Positions 38,906-48,558 are shown, numbered from the stretch's first letter. The stretch: 64,000 nucleotides of DNA from Candidatus Hydrogenedentota bacterium (GCA_013359265.1 JABWCD010000007.1:1-64000), one strand, 5' to 3'. The notes: a model not told the origin generated them from the letters alone. A program made the numbers and translations.

Positions 38906-39238
38906 GTGATATTGCCAAGCATCAAAGAGTTCATCATCATCGCGATCATCATCGGCGTGCTGAGTTACGCCGGGATATGGCCGCAAATCATTCGCGGCAT
39001 CCGTCAGTTGCGCGGTGAACGTGTGGACGACGAAGCGCCGGTGTCGGCGCGCGATCTCGATCTCGCGTATAAGATGCTCGGCGTGTCCCCGTCCGCGCCG
39101 TGGCCGGATGTCGAAAAGGCGTTTCGCGCGAAGGCGAAGCTGCATCATCCCGATCACGGTGGCGACGACGACGTGATGCGGGCGCTAAACGACGCGTACG
39201 CATTAATCCGCCGCGCCCGAAAGAACCCGCGTGCCTGA
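38906..39238 (+). CDS. membrane-anchored J-domain protein
   Basis: A 110-residue protein with one N-terminal membrane helix (KEFIIIAIIIGVLSYAGIW) and a C-terminal J domain (about 45-108) holding the HPD tripeptide (HHPDHGGDDD). It lacks the Gly/Phe and zinc-finger parts, so it is a type III co-chaperone recruiting DnaK to the membrane. GTG 38906 is the likely start; a TTG about 57 bases upstream behind GAGG is possible. It follows the rhomboid gene. Confidence 0.75.
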   Translation: MILPSIKEFIIIAIIIGVLSYAGIWPQIIRGIRQLRGERVDDEAPVSARDLDLAYKMLGVSPSAPWPDVEKAFRAKAKLHHPDHGGDDDVMRALNDAYALIRRARKNPRA

Positions 39239-39454
39239 CGGTTGACTTCCCTCTGACCCGGTTCCCATGCAGTACCTACCGTTTGGTAGCCTTGACCGGC
39301 TTGACTTTCACCCGTGAGATTTGTCACGATTTCGTCTCGCGTGCAGATTCACGCATTAGGCCGGTGAAATCGGGCGATCATGGTAGGGGTGGCTGTGCTG
39401 CGCGAACTGTCCGGGCGTCGCCTCGGATCCTCTAAAAACTCGTGATGGAGAGCC

Positions 39455-39811
39455 GTGGATAATACTGCGAAAAAAGCCGTTTCCGCGTCGGCCGCGTCGG
39501 CATTGCCGGCCATCGCGCGCCACGAAAAGGCGCTGATCGAGCAGGAGCAAGCCGCCCGCCACGAAGCCAAACTCATTGTCGACCGCGCGCGCGTCGAAGC
39601 ATTCACCACGGTCGAGGAAGCGGCCCGGGCTACGGCTGCGGAAGTGGCCGCGATCCGGCGTGAAGGGGATGAGGCCCGCGAGCGCGACCGAGAAAAGTAC
39701 CGGATGGAATTCGACCGCAAATTGAACGCCATGCGTGACGACGCGAAGACCCGTGCGGGCGCAGCCATAGACGCGGTCGTCGCGTTGGTCCTTCCAAAGG
39801 GGGTCCGCTAA
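39455..39811 (+). CDS. V-type ATPase subunit G/H (peripheral stalk)
   Basis: A 118-residue almost wholly alpha-helical, Ala/Glu/Arg-rich coiled coil, typical of AhaH/NtpF-like stalk subunits that pair with subunit E. GTG start behind GGAG. The stop overlaps the ATG of subunit I (TAATG). First gene of the V-ATPase operon; the 216 bases before it contain TTGAC boxes (39242, 39301) but no good -10. Confidence 0.78.
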   Translation: MDNTAKKAVSASAASALPAIARHEKALIEQEQAARHEAKLIVDRARVEAFTTVEEAARATAAEVAAIRREGDEARERDREKYRMEFDRKLNAMRDDAKTRAGAAIDAVVALVLPKGVR

Positions 39812-41736
39812 TGGCAATTGCCACAATGGAGCGCCTGGAAATCGTCTGCCTGCGGGAATTGCTTCCCACGGTGACCGCCTACCTGCAGGAGCAAGGCGTC
39901 GTCCACCTCGAGGAAGTCCCGCTCGCCGTCGAGGACGCGCCGGACTATCTCGCGCGTGTTGCGCTCGATGGCGATCAGCGAGACGAGGCGGAGGCCATGG
40001 AAGACCTTCACCGGATGGCGGCGGAGGTTGTCCCGCTGCTTACCGTGAAGCCGGACTGGACGGCGGTCAACGCCGCCGCCGCCGAGTTGGGCAAGAAGTC
40101 CGACTACGAACTCGAACGGCTCGTGGCGCTGCGCGCGCGGGAGTTGCGTTCGCTGACGCGGCGCAAGCTCAACGCGCAGGACAACATCGAACTTCTCGAG
40201 CAGTTCCGCAAAGTCATCGAGAACGTTGTACCGATGCTCGGGGGCCGCAATGTCGCGTTCGGCAAAGAGGCCCGCGCCATTGTACTCAAGGGAGACATCG
40301 AGGCCGCGCTTGCCAGGCTCGACGAGCGGCGCAAGTCGGAACTTGGCGCCGAAAGCCGCTTGGTCCACCAGAAAGTTGCGCGCAATCAGGCCGTCGCCGT
40401 GCTGACCTATCCGGCGGCGCTGAATGACCATGCCGGCCGCATCCTGCTCGAAGAACACATTTCCGCGGTCGATCCACCCGACAGCCGCATCGTCGGCTCC
40501 GGCGCGAGCGACGTGCTCAACAAGATTCGCGAGACTATCGAATCCAACCGGGGCCATCTCGCCAGCGTCAACAACGGGCTGGCAAACTTCGCCCGCCAAT
40601 ACGGCGCGGAAGTGACCGCACTGGCATTGGTGCTCGAAGACAAACTCGAACGGTTCCAAATCGTAAACCAGTTCGCGCAGAGCGGCATGGTCGCCGTGGT
40701 CAACGGCTGGATTCCCGCGGATCAGGCCGACGCCCTCTCCGGGCGCCTGGGCCGCGAATTTGCCGGAAACGTTACGGTAACGAAGCTCGGCGTCGCCAAT
40801 GTCGACCTCCACCAGGTGCCCACGCTCCTGCGCAACAAGGGCATCTTCAAGCACTACGAAGTCCTGCTGTCGCTGTTCAAGCCGCCTACATACGGCAGTT
40901 TCGATCCGACCGTTCTGGTCGCCGTGGCGTTTACGCTTTTTTACGGATTCATTCTCGGCGACATGCTCTACGCCGTTGTGGTATTTGTCTTCGCGCGCTG
41001 GCTTGGGAAGAAGTTTGGGCACATCGAGGCGGTGCGTTCCGCGAGCAAGGTCGGGACCTACATGGCCTACTCCGGCTTCTTCTTCGGCTTCCTGTACATG
41101 GAACTCGGCGGCGACCTGCTGCAGCGGTGGTTCGACATTCATCCGATCTGGATTCACCGCAGCCACGACATACCGACGCTGATGCTGTACGCCATTCTCG
41201 TCGGTTGCGTGCACGTGCCGCTTTCGCTCGCGCTCGGGTTCTGGTTCAACTACAAGCACCACCACATGGCGCACGCGATCGAAAAACTCGCTTTACTGAT
41301 CGGGCTGCTGAGTATCGGCCTCGTCGCCCTCAACTTCCTCAAGGTGGGCTTCTTCGCAGCGTCCATAGTCTCGATGCTCGGCATCGCCGGCTTGGCCGTC
41401 TGTTTCGTGATGTTGATCTACGCGCTCGGCGCGATGGGCCTCGTGATGTTCCTAGAAGTCATCTCGCTGTTCGGCAACGTCCTGTCCTACTGCCGTCTCA
41501 TGGCGCTCGGTCTCGCCGGCGTGATTATCGCCGACCTTGCCAACGCGCTTGGCGCGGCCCTGCCGTGGTACATCGGAATCCCCGCGGCGGCGCTTGTACA
41601 CACGTTCAACATTGGACTATCCATATTCAGCCCGACGCTCCACTCGTTGCGGCTCAACTACGTGGAATTCCTGCCCAAGTTCTACCATCCCGAGGGCAGA
41701 AGCTATAAACCGTTCAAGAAGGAGGCAACATGGTAA
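39811..41736 (+). CDS. atpI: V-type ATP synthase subunit I (a-type)
   Basis: A 641-residue protein with a long cytoplasmic N-terminal half (about 1-330, coiled coils) and a C-terminal membrane half of about seven helices. PPTYGSFDPTVLVAVAFTLFYGFILGDMLYA and FLEVISLFGNVLSYCRLMALGLAG are characteristic; the latter bears the Arg that contacts the proteolipid ring. It forms the ion half-channels of the Vo sector. It overlaps subunit K by seven bases. Confidence 0.9.
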   Translation: MAIATMERLEIVCLRELLPTVTAYLQEQGVVHLEEVPLAVEDAPDYLARVALDGDQRDEAEAMEDLHRMAAEVVPLLTVKPDWTAVNAAAAELGKKSDYELERLVALRARELRSLTRRKLNAQDNIELLEQFRKVIENVVPMLGGRNVAFGKEARAIVLKGDIEAALARLDERRKSELGAESRLVHQKVARNQAVAVLTYPAALNDHAGRILLEEHISAVDPPDSRIVGSGASDVLNKIRETIESNRGHLASVNNGLANFARQYGAEVTALALVLEDKLERFQIVNQFAQSGMVAVVNGWIPADQADALSGRLGREFAGNVTVTKLGVANVDLHQVPTLLRNKGIFKHYEVLLSLFKPPTYGSFDPTVLVAVAFTLFYGFILGDMLYAVVVFVFARWLGKKFGHIEAVRSASKVGTYMAYSGFFFGFLYMELGGDLLQRWFDIHPIWIHRSHDIPTLMLYAILVGCVHVPLSLALGFWFNYKHHHMAHAIEKLALLIGLLSIGLVALNFLKVGFFAASIVSMLGIAGLAVCFVMLIYALGAMGLVMFLEVISLFGNVLSYCRLMALGLAGVIIADLANALGAALPWYIGIPAAALVHTFNIGLSIFSPTLHSLRLNYVEFLPKFYHPEGRSYKPFKKEATW

Positions 41737-42086
41737 TCGTTCGCAGGTACAGTAAATTGATCGTCGCGGCGCTCGCGGTATTCGTGTGCGCGCTGGCAGT
41801 TGCGCCTTTGGCGTTTGCTGCCGAGGGCGCGGAAGCGGCCGCCGGAGCTGAGACGAGCACGGGCGGTGGTCTTCGCGCGATGGGTCTGGCGATCGGCGCG
41901 GGCATCGCGATTGCGGGCGCGGGCCTCGGTACCGGCCGCGCACAGGCGGGCGTCGGCGCGGGCGGAACGGGCGCACTGGCCGAAAAGCCGGAGTTGTTCG
42001 GTAACGTCCTGATTCTCTTCGCAATTCCGGAAACGATCGTCGTGTTCGGTTTCGTTATCGCGATCATGCTGGTCAACGCGATATAG
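41730..42086 (+). CDS. atpK: V-type ATP synthase subunit K (proteolipid)
   Basis: A 118-residue proteolipid. Residues 1-30 look like a cleavable signal or a helix (LIVAALAVFVCALAVAPLAFA), followed by an acidic linker and one hairpin of two helices. Helix 1 is Gly-rich (AIGAGIAIAGAGLGTG) and helix 2 carries the ion-binding Glu101 in FAIPETIVVFG. Helix 1 has no Gln in the usual Na+-site position, so a proton ring is more likely, but this is not certain. Only one hairpin per subunit is present, unlike four-helix NtpK forms. Confidence 0.87.
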   Translation: MVIVRRYSKLIVAALAVFVCALAVAPLAFAAEGAEAAAGAETSTGGGLRAMGLAIGAGIAIAGAGLGTGRAQAGVGAGGTGALAEKPELFGNVLILFAIPETIVVFGFVIAIMLVNAI

Positions 42087-42095
42087 CCGTTCTCC

Positions 42096-42686
42096 ATGCA
42101 GCAGGCCCTGTTTGACACCATGGCGCGCCAGGTGGCGGATCGCTGCCAGGCCGTCCTCGACGCGGCACGCGCGGAAGCGGGCGCCATCCTGAAGGAGGCA
42201 CGCGAACGCGCGGACCATCGCCGGAAAGAGGCGGTGGATGCCGCCGAGCGGGACGTCCGGCGGTTGGCGGAACGTGCGCGGCAGTTGCTCGCCGTTGAGG
42301 CCGAGCACGAGTCGTTGACGATGGAGCAGTCCATTGCCGACGAAATCCTGCGTTCCGTCAGCTTCGAACTCGAGAAGGCCGCACAATCGCCGAAATTCCC
42401 GGCGATCTTCGACGCGCTGCTCGACGAGTTGGCGGCGGACGCGCCCAAGGACGCAATTGTGACGGTGCCGGTGTCGTTCGCGGATCGGGCCAAGGCCCGC
42501 CTGCAACAGCGAGGTCTCGCAAGTATCACCGTTGTCGAGTCGGCGGCGATGCGCGATGGTTGCGCCATGCAGGACGCGGCCCATACCTACCGCGTGACCA
42601 ATTCGCTGTCGAGCCGCTTGAGCAAATTGCAGAACGAATCGCGCAAGGTTTGCCTTCACGCGCTGTTCGGCGAAGGGGCGAAGTAA
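42096..42686 (+). CDS. atpE: V-type ATP synthase subunit E
   Basis: A 196-residue stalk subunit with a long N-terminal Ala/Glu/Arg coiled coil (about 1-105) and a C-terminal alpha/beta head (about 110-196) that binds the A3B3 hexamer. It would pair with the G/H subunit at 39455. The stop overlaps the next ATG (TAATG). Confidence 0.82.
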   Translation: MQQALFDTMARQVADRCQAVLDAARAEAGAILKEARERADHRRKEAVDAAERDVRRLAERARQLLAVEAEHESLTMEQSIADEILRSVSFELEKAAQSPKFPAIFDALLDELAADAPKDAIVTVPVSFADRAKARLQQRGLASITVVESAAMRDGCAMQDAAHTYRVTNSLSSRLSKLQNESRKVCLHALFGEGAK

Positions 42687-43750
42687 TGGAAACCGCCGAA
42701 GTATTCGCTCCATATCTAAACGCCCGCATCGGCGGTATGCGCAGCAAGCTGTTCACGAAGCAGCACATGGAAGACCTGATCAACCTCTACGACGTGGAAA
42801 AGATCGGGGACGACCTGCTCGAGTCGCCGTACCAACAGGAAATGGCCGAGGCGCTGACCCGCGCCAAGGGCGTGGACGCGATCGAAGAGGCGGTTTCCCG
42901 CAATCTCGTCAATGCGCAACAGGCCCTGTCGCGCATGGCCGCGGGGCCCTTGCAGGACCTGACGGACCGGTTCCTCATGCGGTGGGACCTCGCCGCGGTC
43001 AAGGCGCTGCTCCGGTTGCGCCATCACGGCCTCGATGCGCAGACCGGATTGGCGATCTTGTCGCCCGGCCCGAACCTGACCGTAACGCTGATGAAGTCGT
43101 TTGCGGAACGGTCTTCCATGGAAGAGCTCGTTTCCGCGCTTGTTGCGTGGAAACCCGATCTGTGCGGCCCGCTTGCCGCTTCGATCGGCGACTATCGGCA
43201 ACAACAGAACGACCTCTCGATACTCGAAGACGCGCTCGACCGCGGCTACTTTGTGCGCAACGTCGGCACGCTACGCTCGCGCGAAGACGACGACAGCCGG
43301 GTTCTCCGCAAAGTGCTGCGCATGGAGATCGACCGCATCAACCTGCGTATGCTCCTGCAACTGCGCGACGGCCACGGCGGCGCCGATCAACTCGCCGCGC
43401 GGTTGCTCCCCTCGGGATGGCTGAACGAAAAGTTGTTGAAGGAGATGGCCGGCGCGCGCGACGCGATCCACGCGATGGAGTTCCTCGCGCCGACGCCGTA
43501 TAAGGAGTTGGCCGAGGACCTGATTGCATTCGTGCAGGCGGCGCGGTTCTCGCCGATGGACCGGCATTTCGACAAATTGATCATCAAACACCTGCGCCAC
43601 GAAATGCACGTGCACACGATGAGTTTTGCCGTCGTCATGCACTTCGCCTGGGCCAAGTACAATGAAGTCGTCAACCTGCGGCTCATTGCGCGGGGCGCGG
43701 CCGCGAAACTGCCGCTCGGCAAGGTGCGCGAGGAGACGATGCATGCCTAA
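42686..43750 (+). CDS. atpC: V-type ATP synthase subunit C (d-type)
   Basis: A 354-residue all-helical protein of the AtpC/NtpC family (V-ATPase d/C), the central socket linking the rotor shaft to the proteolipid ring. LESPYQQEMAEAL, VRNLVN-like segments and LRLIARGAA at the C-terminus fit. ATG 42686 follows the subunit E stop by overlap. It overlaps subunit F by eight bases. Confidence 0.85.
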   Translation: METAEVFAPYLNARIGGMRSKLFTKQHMEDLINLYDVEKIGDDLLESPYQQEMAEALTRAKGVDAIEEAVSRNLVNAQQALSRMAAGPLQDLTDRFLMRWDLAAVKALLRLRHHGLDAQTGLAILSPGPNLTVTLMKSFAERSSMEELVSALVAWKPDLCGPLAASIGDYRQQQNDLSILEDALDRGYFVRNVGTLRSREDDDSRVLRKVLRMEIDRINLRMLLQLRDGHGGADQLAARLLPSGWLNEKLLKEMAGARDAIHAMEFLAPTPYKELAEDLIAFVQAARFSPMDRHFDKLIIKHLRHEMHVHTMSFAVVMHFAWAKYNEVVNLRLIARGAAAKLPLGKVREETMHA

Positions 43751-44066
43751 CGTCATTGCGCTCACGCGCGGCCAGACGTCGCTGCAGCTTTCGCTCGCGG
43801 GCGTGTTCGTCGAAGAGACGCAGACCGTCGACGAGGCGGAAAAGCGCCTCGGGGAATTGCTCGAAACGCGCGAAGCGCGCGTGATTATCGTTCAGGAAGA
43901 ATATCGAACGGAGTTTTCGGAATGGTTTGTGGAACGGGTGCGGCGGCACAAGGGGCTGCCCTTGATTGTGTATTGTCCCGCGTTCGAGGAAGAAGACTCG
44001 AATGTGGATGCGTATCTTACCGCGGTGCTGAAGCCCGCAATCGGCTATGAAATCAGATTGGAGTGA
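43743..44066 (+). CDS. atpF: V-type ATP synthase subunit F
   Basis: A 107-residue rotor protein with the CheY-like alpha/beta fold of NtpG/AtpF: GVFVEETQTVDEAEKRLGELL, then VIIVQEEY and a C-terminal helix. It regulates rotation on the central shaft with subunit D. The ATG is inside the end of subunit C. Confidence 0.85.
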   Translation: MPNVIALTRGQTSLQLSLAGVFVEETQTVDEAEKRLGELLETREARVIIVQEEYRTEFSEWFVERVRRHKGLPLIVYCPAFEEEDSNVDAYLTAVLKPAIGYEIRLE

Positions 44067-44072
44067 CCAACA

Positions 44073-45857
44073 ATGTCCTCGACCCAACAAGTCGGAACAC
44101 TGACCCGCATCTCCGGGCCGATGATCTCGGCCAGCGGCATGCTCGGCGTCGCCATGGGCGAAATCCTGCGCGTCGGCAAGCTCGGGCTGATGGGGGAAGT
44201 CATCCGCATCGATGGCGACACGGTATTCGCGCAGGTGTTTGAAGACACCTCGGGCATGTACCTCGGCGAACCCGTCGTGCCGCTCGGCAAACCCCTCGCG
44301 GTGGAACTCGGGCCGGGCCTCCTCGGGTCGACCTACGACGGTATCCAGCGCCCGCTTATCACGTTGAAACAGCAGTCCGGAGACTTCATCGGGCGCGGCC
44401 TCACCGCCGACGCGCTGCAACGCGAGAAGAAGTGGTCGTTCACGCCGACGGCAAAGGTGGGCGACAAAGTGGTCGCGGGCGACATTCTCGGCACCGTGCC
44501 GGAAACGAAGAGCATCACGCACAAGGTCCTCGTGCCCCCCGGCAAGGGCGGCGCGATTGCGAGCATTGTCGGCTCGGGCGAATACACAAACACGGAAGTC
44601 ATCGCCACCCTCGACAACGGCGAAAAACTGACCATGACCCACTACTGGCCGGTGAAGCAGCCGCGTCCGACCGCGCGTAAGCTGCGTTCGGATCGCCCGT
44701 TCCTCACGGGCCAGCGCGTGCTCGATTGCCTGTTCCCGATCGCGCTCGGCGGTTCGGCCATCGTGCCCGGCGGTTTCGGTACGGGTAAGACGGTCGTGGA
44801 ACAGACGCTGTCAAAATACTGCAATGCCGACATCATCATCTACGTCGGTTGTGGCGAGCGCGGCAACGAAATGGCGGACGTGCTCGACGAATTCCCGCAC
44901 CTCAAAGACCCGAAGACGGGCGATTCGCTGATGAACCGCACCGTGCTCGTCGTGAATACCTCGAATATGCCCGTGGCCGCGCGCGACGCATCGGTCTACA
45001 CGGGCATCACGCTCGCCGAGTACTACCGCGATCAAGGCTACGATGTCGCCATCATGGCAGACTCGACCAGTCGTTGGGCCGAGGCGCTCCGCGAAATCTC
45101 GTCACGCCTCGAAGAAATGCCCGGCGAAGAAGGGTACCCGACCTACCTCGCGTCCCGTATTTCCGAGTTCTACGAGCGAAGCGGCCGCGTGGTCTGCGCG
45201 GGCAGCGACGCGGGCACGGACAAGGAACGCACGGGTTCGCTCACGATCGTCGGCGCGGTGTCGCCCCCCGGCGGAGACATGTCCGAACCGGTAACGCAGA
45301 ATTCGCAGCGCGTCGCCGGCGCATTGTGGTCGCTCGACGCGGCGCTCGCGTACAGCCGCCACTATCCGTCGTTGAACTGGAACCGCAGCTACACACTCTA
45401 CTTCAAGGAACTCGATCCCTGGTTCGAGGCAAACGCGCCGAAGACCTGGATGCAGAACCGGCAGGCGATGCAGACGCTGCTACAGCGCGACGCGGAATTG
45501 CAGGAAGTCGTGCAGCTCGTCGGTCCCGACGCATTGCAGGACCAGGAGCGCCTCATACTCGAGGTGTCGCGCATGATCCGCGAAGTGTTCCTGCAGCAGA
45601 ACGCTTTCTCGGACAACGACGCGTACTGCTCGTTAGAGAAGGGCTGCGCGCTGCTCGATGCCGTGCTCGAGTTCTTCGAGACCTCGAAGAAGGTGCTCGA
45701 CCAGGGCGTCACACTCGTGCGCATCATGGAACTGCCGGTCCGCGAAAACATTTCGCGTCTGCGCGAAGAATCGAACGCAACCATTGCCGAACGCCAGAAA
45801 GTCGTGCTCGAAGAGATGCGCCGCGTTCTGGCCGATCTCTCATCGAGAAAAGGGTAA
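44073..45857 (+). CDS. atpA: V-type ATP synthase catalytic subunit A
   Basis: A 594-residue catalytic subunit. The P-loop GGFGTGKT lies at 233-240, followed by IIYVGCGERGNEM, with ADSTSRWAEALREIS as Walker B region and EGYPTYLASRISEFYERSG downstream. The bulge domain that distinguishes A from F-type beta is at about 110-200. It hydrolyses or makes ATP in the V1 head. GGAGTG precedes the ATG at 44073. Confidence 0.94.
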   Translation: MSSTQQVGTLTRISGPMISASGMLGVAMGEILRVGKLGLMGEVIRIDGDTVFAQVFEDTSGMYLGEPVVPLGKPLAVELGPGLLGSTYDGIQRPLITLKQQSGDFIGRGLTADALQREKKWSFTPTAKVGDKVVAGDILGTVPETKSITHKVLVPPGKGGAIASIVGSGEYTNTEVIATLDNGEKLTMTHYWPVKQPRPTARKLRSDRPFLTGQRVLDCLFPIALGGSAIVPGGFGTGKTVVEQTLSKYCNADIIIYVGCGERGNEMADVLDEFPHLKDPKTGDSLMNRTVLVVNTSNMPVAARDASVYTGITLAEYYRDQGYDVAIMADSTSRWAEALREISSRLEEMPGEEGYPTYLASRISEFYERSGRVVCAGSDAGTDKERTGSLTIVGAVSPPGGDMSEPVTQNSQRVAGALWSLDAALAYSRHYPSLNWNRSYTLYFKELDPWFEANAPKTWMQNRQAMQTLLQRDAELQEVVQLVGPDALQDQERLILEVSRMIREVFLQQNAFSDNDAYCSLEKGCALLDAVLEFFETSKKVLDQGVTLVRIMELPVRENISRLREESNATIAERQKVVLEEMRRVLADLSSRKG

Positions 45858-45863
45858 ACCATC

Positions 45864-47264
45864 ATGGCAACATCGACTGAACCCAACCTGCTCCACAAGG
45901 AGTATTGGGACCTCAACTACGTGTCGGGGCCGCTGGTCTTCCTCGGCAACGGCGACCGCTTCCCGACGGGCGCGATCCTCGATCTCGTCTCCGAGACGGG
46001 CCTCGTTCGTCAGGGGCAGGTGCTCGAAGCGAACAAGAAGTACGCGATCGTCCAGGTGCTCCAGGGGACGCAGGGCGTGGACATCAAGCGTGTGTCGGTC
46101 TCGCTGAAGAAAGAGGCCGCGCGCATCGGCGCCTCGAAGGAACTGATCGGCCGCACATTTAACGGCACCGGCGATCCCATCGACGGCATGCCCCCTGTCG
46201 TGGCAGACAAGGAAATCGACATTATCGGTACGGCCATCAACCCCGTATCGCGCAACAAGCCGAACGATTTCATTGAAACCGGCCTCTCGACCATTGACGG
46301 CTTCAACACGCTCGTCCGCGGACAGAAGTTGCCGATCTTCTTCGGGTCCGGTCTCCCCGCGAACGAAGTCGCCAACTTCATCGTGCAGAACGCCCAGGTG
46401 AAGGGCGAGGCCGAAGATTTCGTTGTCGTGTTCGGCGCGATGGGTCTCACCGAGCGCGAAGCCGCGTACTTCATGCGGTCGTTCGAAGAAGGCGGCCAGA
46501 AGTCGCGCGTGGTGTCTTTCATCAACAAAGCAGGCGACCCCGCCATCGAGCGTATTTTTACGCCGCGCTGCGCGCTTACCGTCGCCGAGTACCTGGCATT
46601 CGAGCACGACTACCAGGTGCTCGTCATCCTCACGGACATGACGAGCTACTGCGAGGCGCTGCGCCAGATTTCGTCCGCGCGCGAAGAGATTCCCGGCCGA
46701 CGCGGCTATCCCGGTTACATGTACACCGACTTGTCGACAATTTACGAGCGCGCGGGACGCATCCACGGCAAGAAGGGATCGGTCACCCAGGTGCCGATGC
46801 TCACGATGCCGGACGACGACATTACGCACCCGATTCCGGACTTGACGGGTTACATCACCGAAGGGCAGATCGTGTTGTCGCGTCCGCTGCACCGTCAGGG
46901 CGTGTTCCCGCCGGTGGACCTGCTGCCGTGCCTGTCGCGCCTGATGAACAACGGCATCGGCGAGGGCCGCACGCGCGCCGATCACCGCGCCGTCGCGAAC
47001 CAGCTCTACGCTTCGTACGCGCGCGGCCGCAACGTGCGTAAGCTGATGGCCATTGTCGGCGAAGACGCGTTGGGTGAACTGGACAAGAAGTACCTCAAAT
47101 TTGCCGTCGAATTCGAAAAGCAGATGATCGGCCAGGCGGTCCGGCGCACCATCGAAGAAACGCTCGACCTGGGTTGGCGCCTCCTCGGCATTCTGCCGTC
47201 GGCGGAACTCACCCGCGTCTCGCGCGAACAAGTGCAGAAGCATTACAAGGAATGGACGGAGTAG
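45864..47264 (+). CDS. atpB: V-type ATP synthase subunit B
   Basis: A 466-residue non-catalytic V1 subunit, with [13 protein letters not shown] in place of a P-loop, [52 protein letters not shown] and [14 protein letters not shown]. It alternates with subunit A and sits six bases after it. The gap of 135 bases to subunit D holds a GC palindrome repeat, the only break in the operon. Confidence 0.94.
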   Translation: MATSTEPNLLHKEYWDLNYVSGPLVFLGNGDRFPTGAILDLVSETGLVRQGQVLEANKKYAIVQVLQGTQGVDIKRVSVSLKKEAARIGASKELIGRTFNGTGDPIDGMPPVVADKEIDIIGTAINPVSRNKPNDFIETGLSTIDGFNTLVRGQKLPIFFGSGLPANEVANFIVQNAQVKGEAEDFVVVFGAMGLTEREAAYFMRSFEEGGQKSRVVSFINKAGDPAIERIFTPRCALTVAEYLAFEHDYQVLVILTDMTSYCEALRQISSAREEIPGRRGYPGYMYTDLSTIYERAGRIHGKKGSVTQVPMLTMPDDDITHPIPDLTGYITEGQIVLSRPLHRQGVFPPVDLLPCLSRLMNNGIGEGRTRADHRAVANQLYASYARGRNVRKLMAIVGEDALGELDKKYLKFAVEFEKQMIGQAVRRTIEETLDLGWRLLGILPSAELTRVSREQVQKHYKEWTE

Positions 47265-47280
47265 ACGATGTTGAATAATC

Positions 47281-47306
47281 GGGTGGGGCGAGGCTCCGTC
47301 CGAGCC
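47281..47306 (+). repeat. 26-bp GC-rich dispersed repeat within the V-ATPase operon
   Basis: The 26 bases from GGGTGGGGCGAGGC to CGTCCGAGCC are identical, in reverse orientation, to 51718-51743 and match 51669-51694 with one change. The unit carries a partial internal dyad. It lies in the B-D gap and could affect mRNA folding or stability in the operon. Confidence 0.8.
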
Positions 47307-47399
47307 ATTTCGAGCGATCGATTACGATGACGAGCAGGAGCACGCGCACGATTTTGAAAACGCGGCCGATGCTACTACCGGTGAAAGCGTCATAGCACT

Positions 47400-48062
47400 A
47401 TGAGCATGGACAACGTAGCGCCGACGCGCATGCAGCTTCTGGCCCACAAGGCCCAGATCAAGTTTGCCGCGGACGGCGTGCAACTCCTCGAAGGCAAGCG
47501 TGAAGCGCTGCTGAAGGAGTTGATCGAGCGCGCGAAGGAACTCCGCAATTTGCGCAATCAGTTGCACAAGATGGGCCGCTCCGCCGTCGCGACGTTGGCC
47601 ATCGCGCGCGCCGTGCGCGGCACGGCCGACGTGCGCAGCGCGGGCGTCGCTGCGCGCCGCGAACTTCAGCTCGACGTTCGCACCGAAAAGGTGTGGGGCC
47701 TGAGCCTCGGCGCGATTGACCGGCACAACATCGTGCGGACCCAAAGCCAGCGCGGCACCGGCCTGCTGGACGTGAGCTCGCAAGTCGTGGAAGCGTCGGA
47801 CTCCTCCGAGCGCATGGTCGAGCAATTACTCGTCTGTGCGCCGAAGGAATCGAACCTGCTGATTATCGGCGAGGAAGTCCGCAAGGTCAGCCGCCGCATC
47901 AACGCGCTGAACGAATACCTGTTGCCGAAACTGCGCGGCGAAATGCGCACCATCGCGCGCGTGCTCGACGAGCGCGAGCGCGAGGAGACCTTCCGCCTCA
48001 AGCGCATCAAGAAGAAGAAGGCCGACGCGAAAGCCGCCGAAGCCGAGGGAGGTGCGGCCTAA
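47400..48062 (+). CDS. atpD: V-type ATP synthase subunit D
   Basis: A 220-residue central shaft protein. It begins VAPTRMQLLAHK, a strong family opening, and is a long antiparallel coiled coil with a short middle hairpin, ending in a Lys/Ala tail (RIKKKKADAK). ATG 47406 is a possible second start. It rotates with subunit F inside the A3B3 ring. TAATG overlaps the next gene. Confidence 0.88.
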   Translation: MSMDNVAPTRMQLLAHKAQIKFAADGVQLLEGKREALLKELIERAKELRNLRNQLHKMGRSAVATLAIARAVRGTADVRSAGVAARRELQLDVRTEKVWGLSLGAIDRHNIVRTQSQRGTGLLDVSSQVVEASDSSERMVEQLLVCAPKESNLLIIGEEVRKVSRRINALNEYLLPKLRGEMRTIARVLDEREREETFRLKRIKKKKADAKAAEAEGGAA

Positions 48063-48553
48063 TGCGCCTCGGCGATCTGCTCCACGAAAAGACCATCAAG
48101 CTCAATCTCGTCGCCGGCGACAAGCAGGCGGTCATCGAGGAATTGGTGGACGCGCTCATCGACGCGCACGAAATCCCCCTGTCCATGCGCGCGCACGCGC
48201 TCGAAATCGTCAAGGAACGCGAGAAAGAAGCCAGCACCGGCCTCGAATACGGCGTAGCCGCGCCCCACGGCCTCTCGGACCGCATTGACGACATTATCGT
48301 CGCGCTCGGCGTCTGCAATACCGGCATTCCGTTCGATTCCATCGACGGCATCGCCGCCCGAATCGTTGTGCTCATTCTGTTCCCGCGCCGCAGCTTTCAG
48401 GGCAACATTCAAACCATGGCCGGCATCGCCCACCTGCTCAGCAATCCCAAGTTACGCGAAGCCATCCGCGCCGCACGGACGGCCGAGGACGTGCTCCGCG
48501 CCATCCGCGAAGAAGAGAGCAAGGAAGCGTTCCACGTCCATCTGAGCAAGTAG
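48062..48553 (+). CDS. PTS EIIA-type (fructose/mannitol/Ntr) protein
   Basis: A 163-residue protein of the EIIA type-2 fold. GVAAPHG holds the phosphorylatable His69, and EREKEASTGLEYGVA is the lead-in. There is no HPr, EI or EIIBC nearby, so it may act in regulation like EIIA-Ntr (PtsN) rather than sugar uptake. Its ATG overlaps the stop of V-ATPase subunit D, so it is translated with the ATPase, a link that suggests control of ion or energy balance. Confidence 0.82.
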   Translation: MRLGDLLHEKTIKLNLVAGDKQAVIEELVDALIDAHEIPLSMRAHALEIVKEREKEASTGLEYGVAAPHGLSDRIDDIIVALGVCNTGIPFDSIDGIAARIVVLILFPRRSFQGNIQTMAGIAHLLSNPKLREAIRAARTAEDVLRAIREEESKEAFHVHLSK

Positions 48554-48558
48554 CGAAC

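Noticed and set aside
39808-41274. 488-codon minus-strand frame opposite V-ATPase subunit I
   Set aside because: Shadow of a conserved gene; no recognisable motif.
45840-47243. 467-codon minus-strand frame opposite V-ATPase subunit B
   Set aside because: Shadow frame; the plus strand is an unmistakable ATPase subunit.
47269-47396. Two frames of 20 and 22 codons between V-ATPase subunits B and D
   Set aside because: They consist mainly of the GC repeat and low-complexity sequence, without ribosome binding sites.
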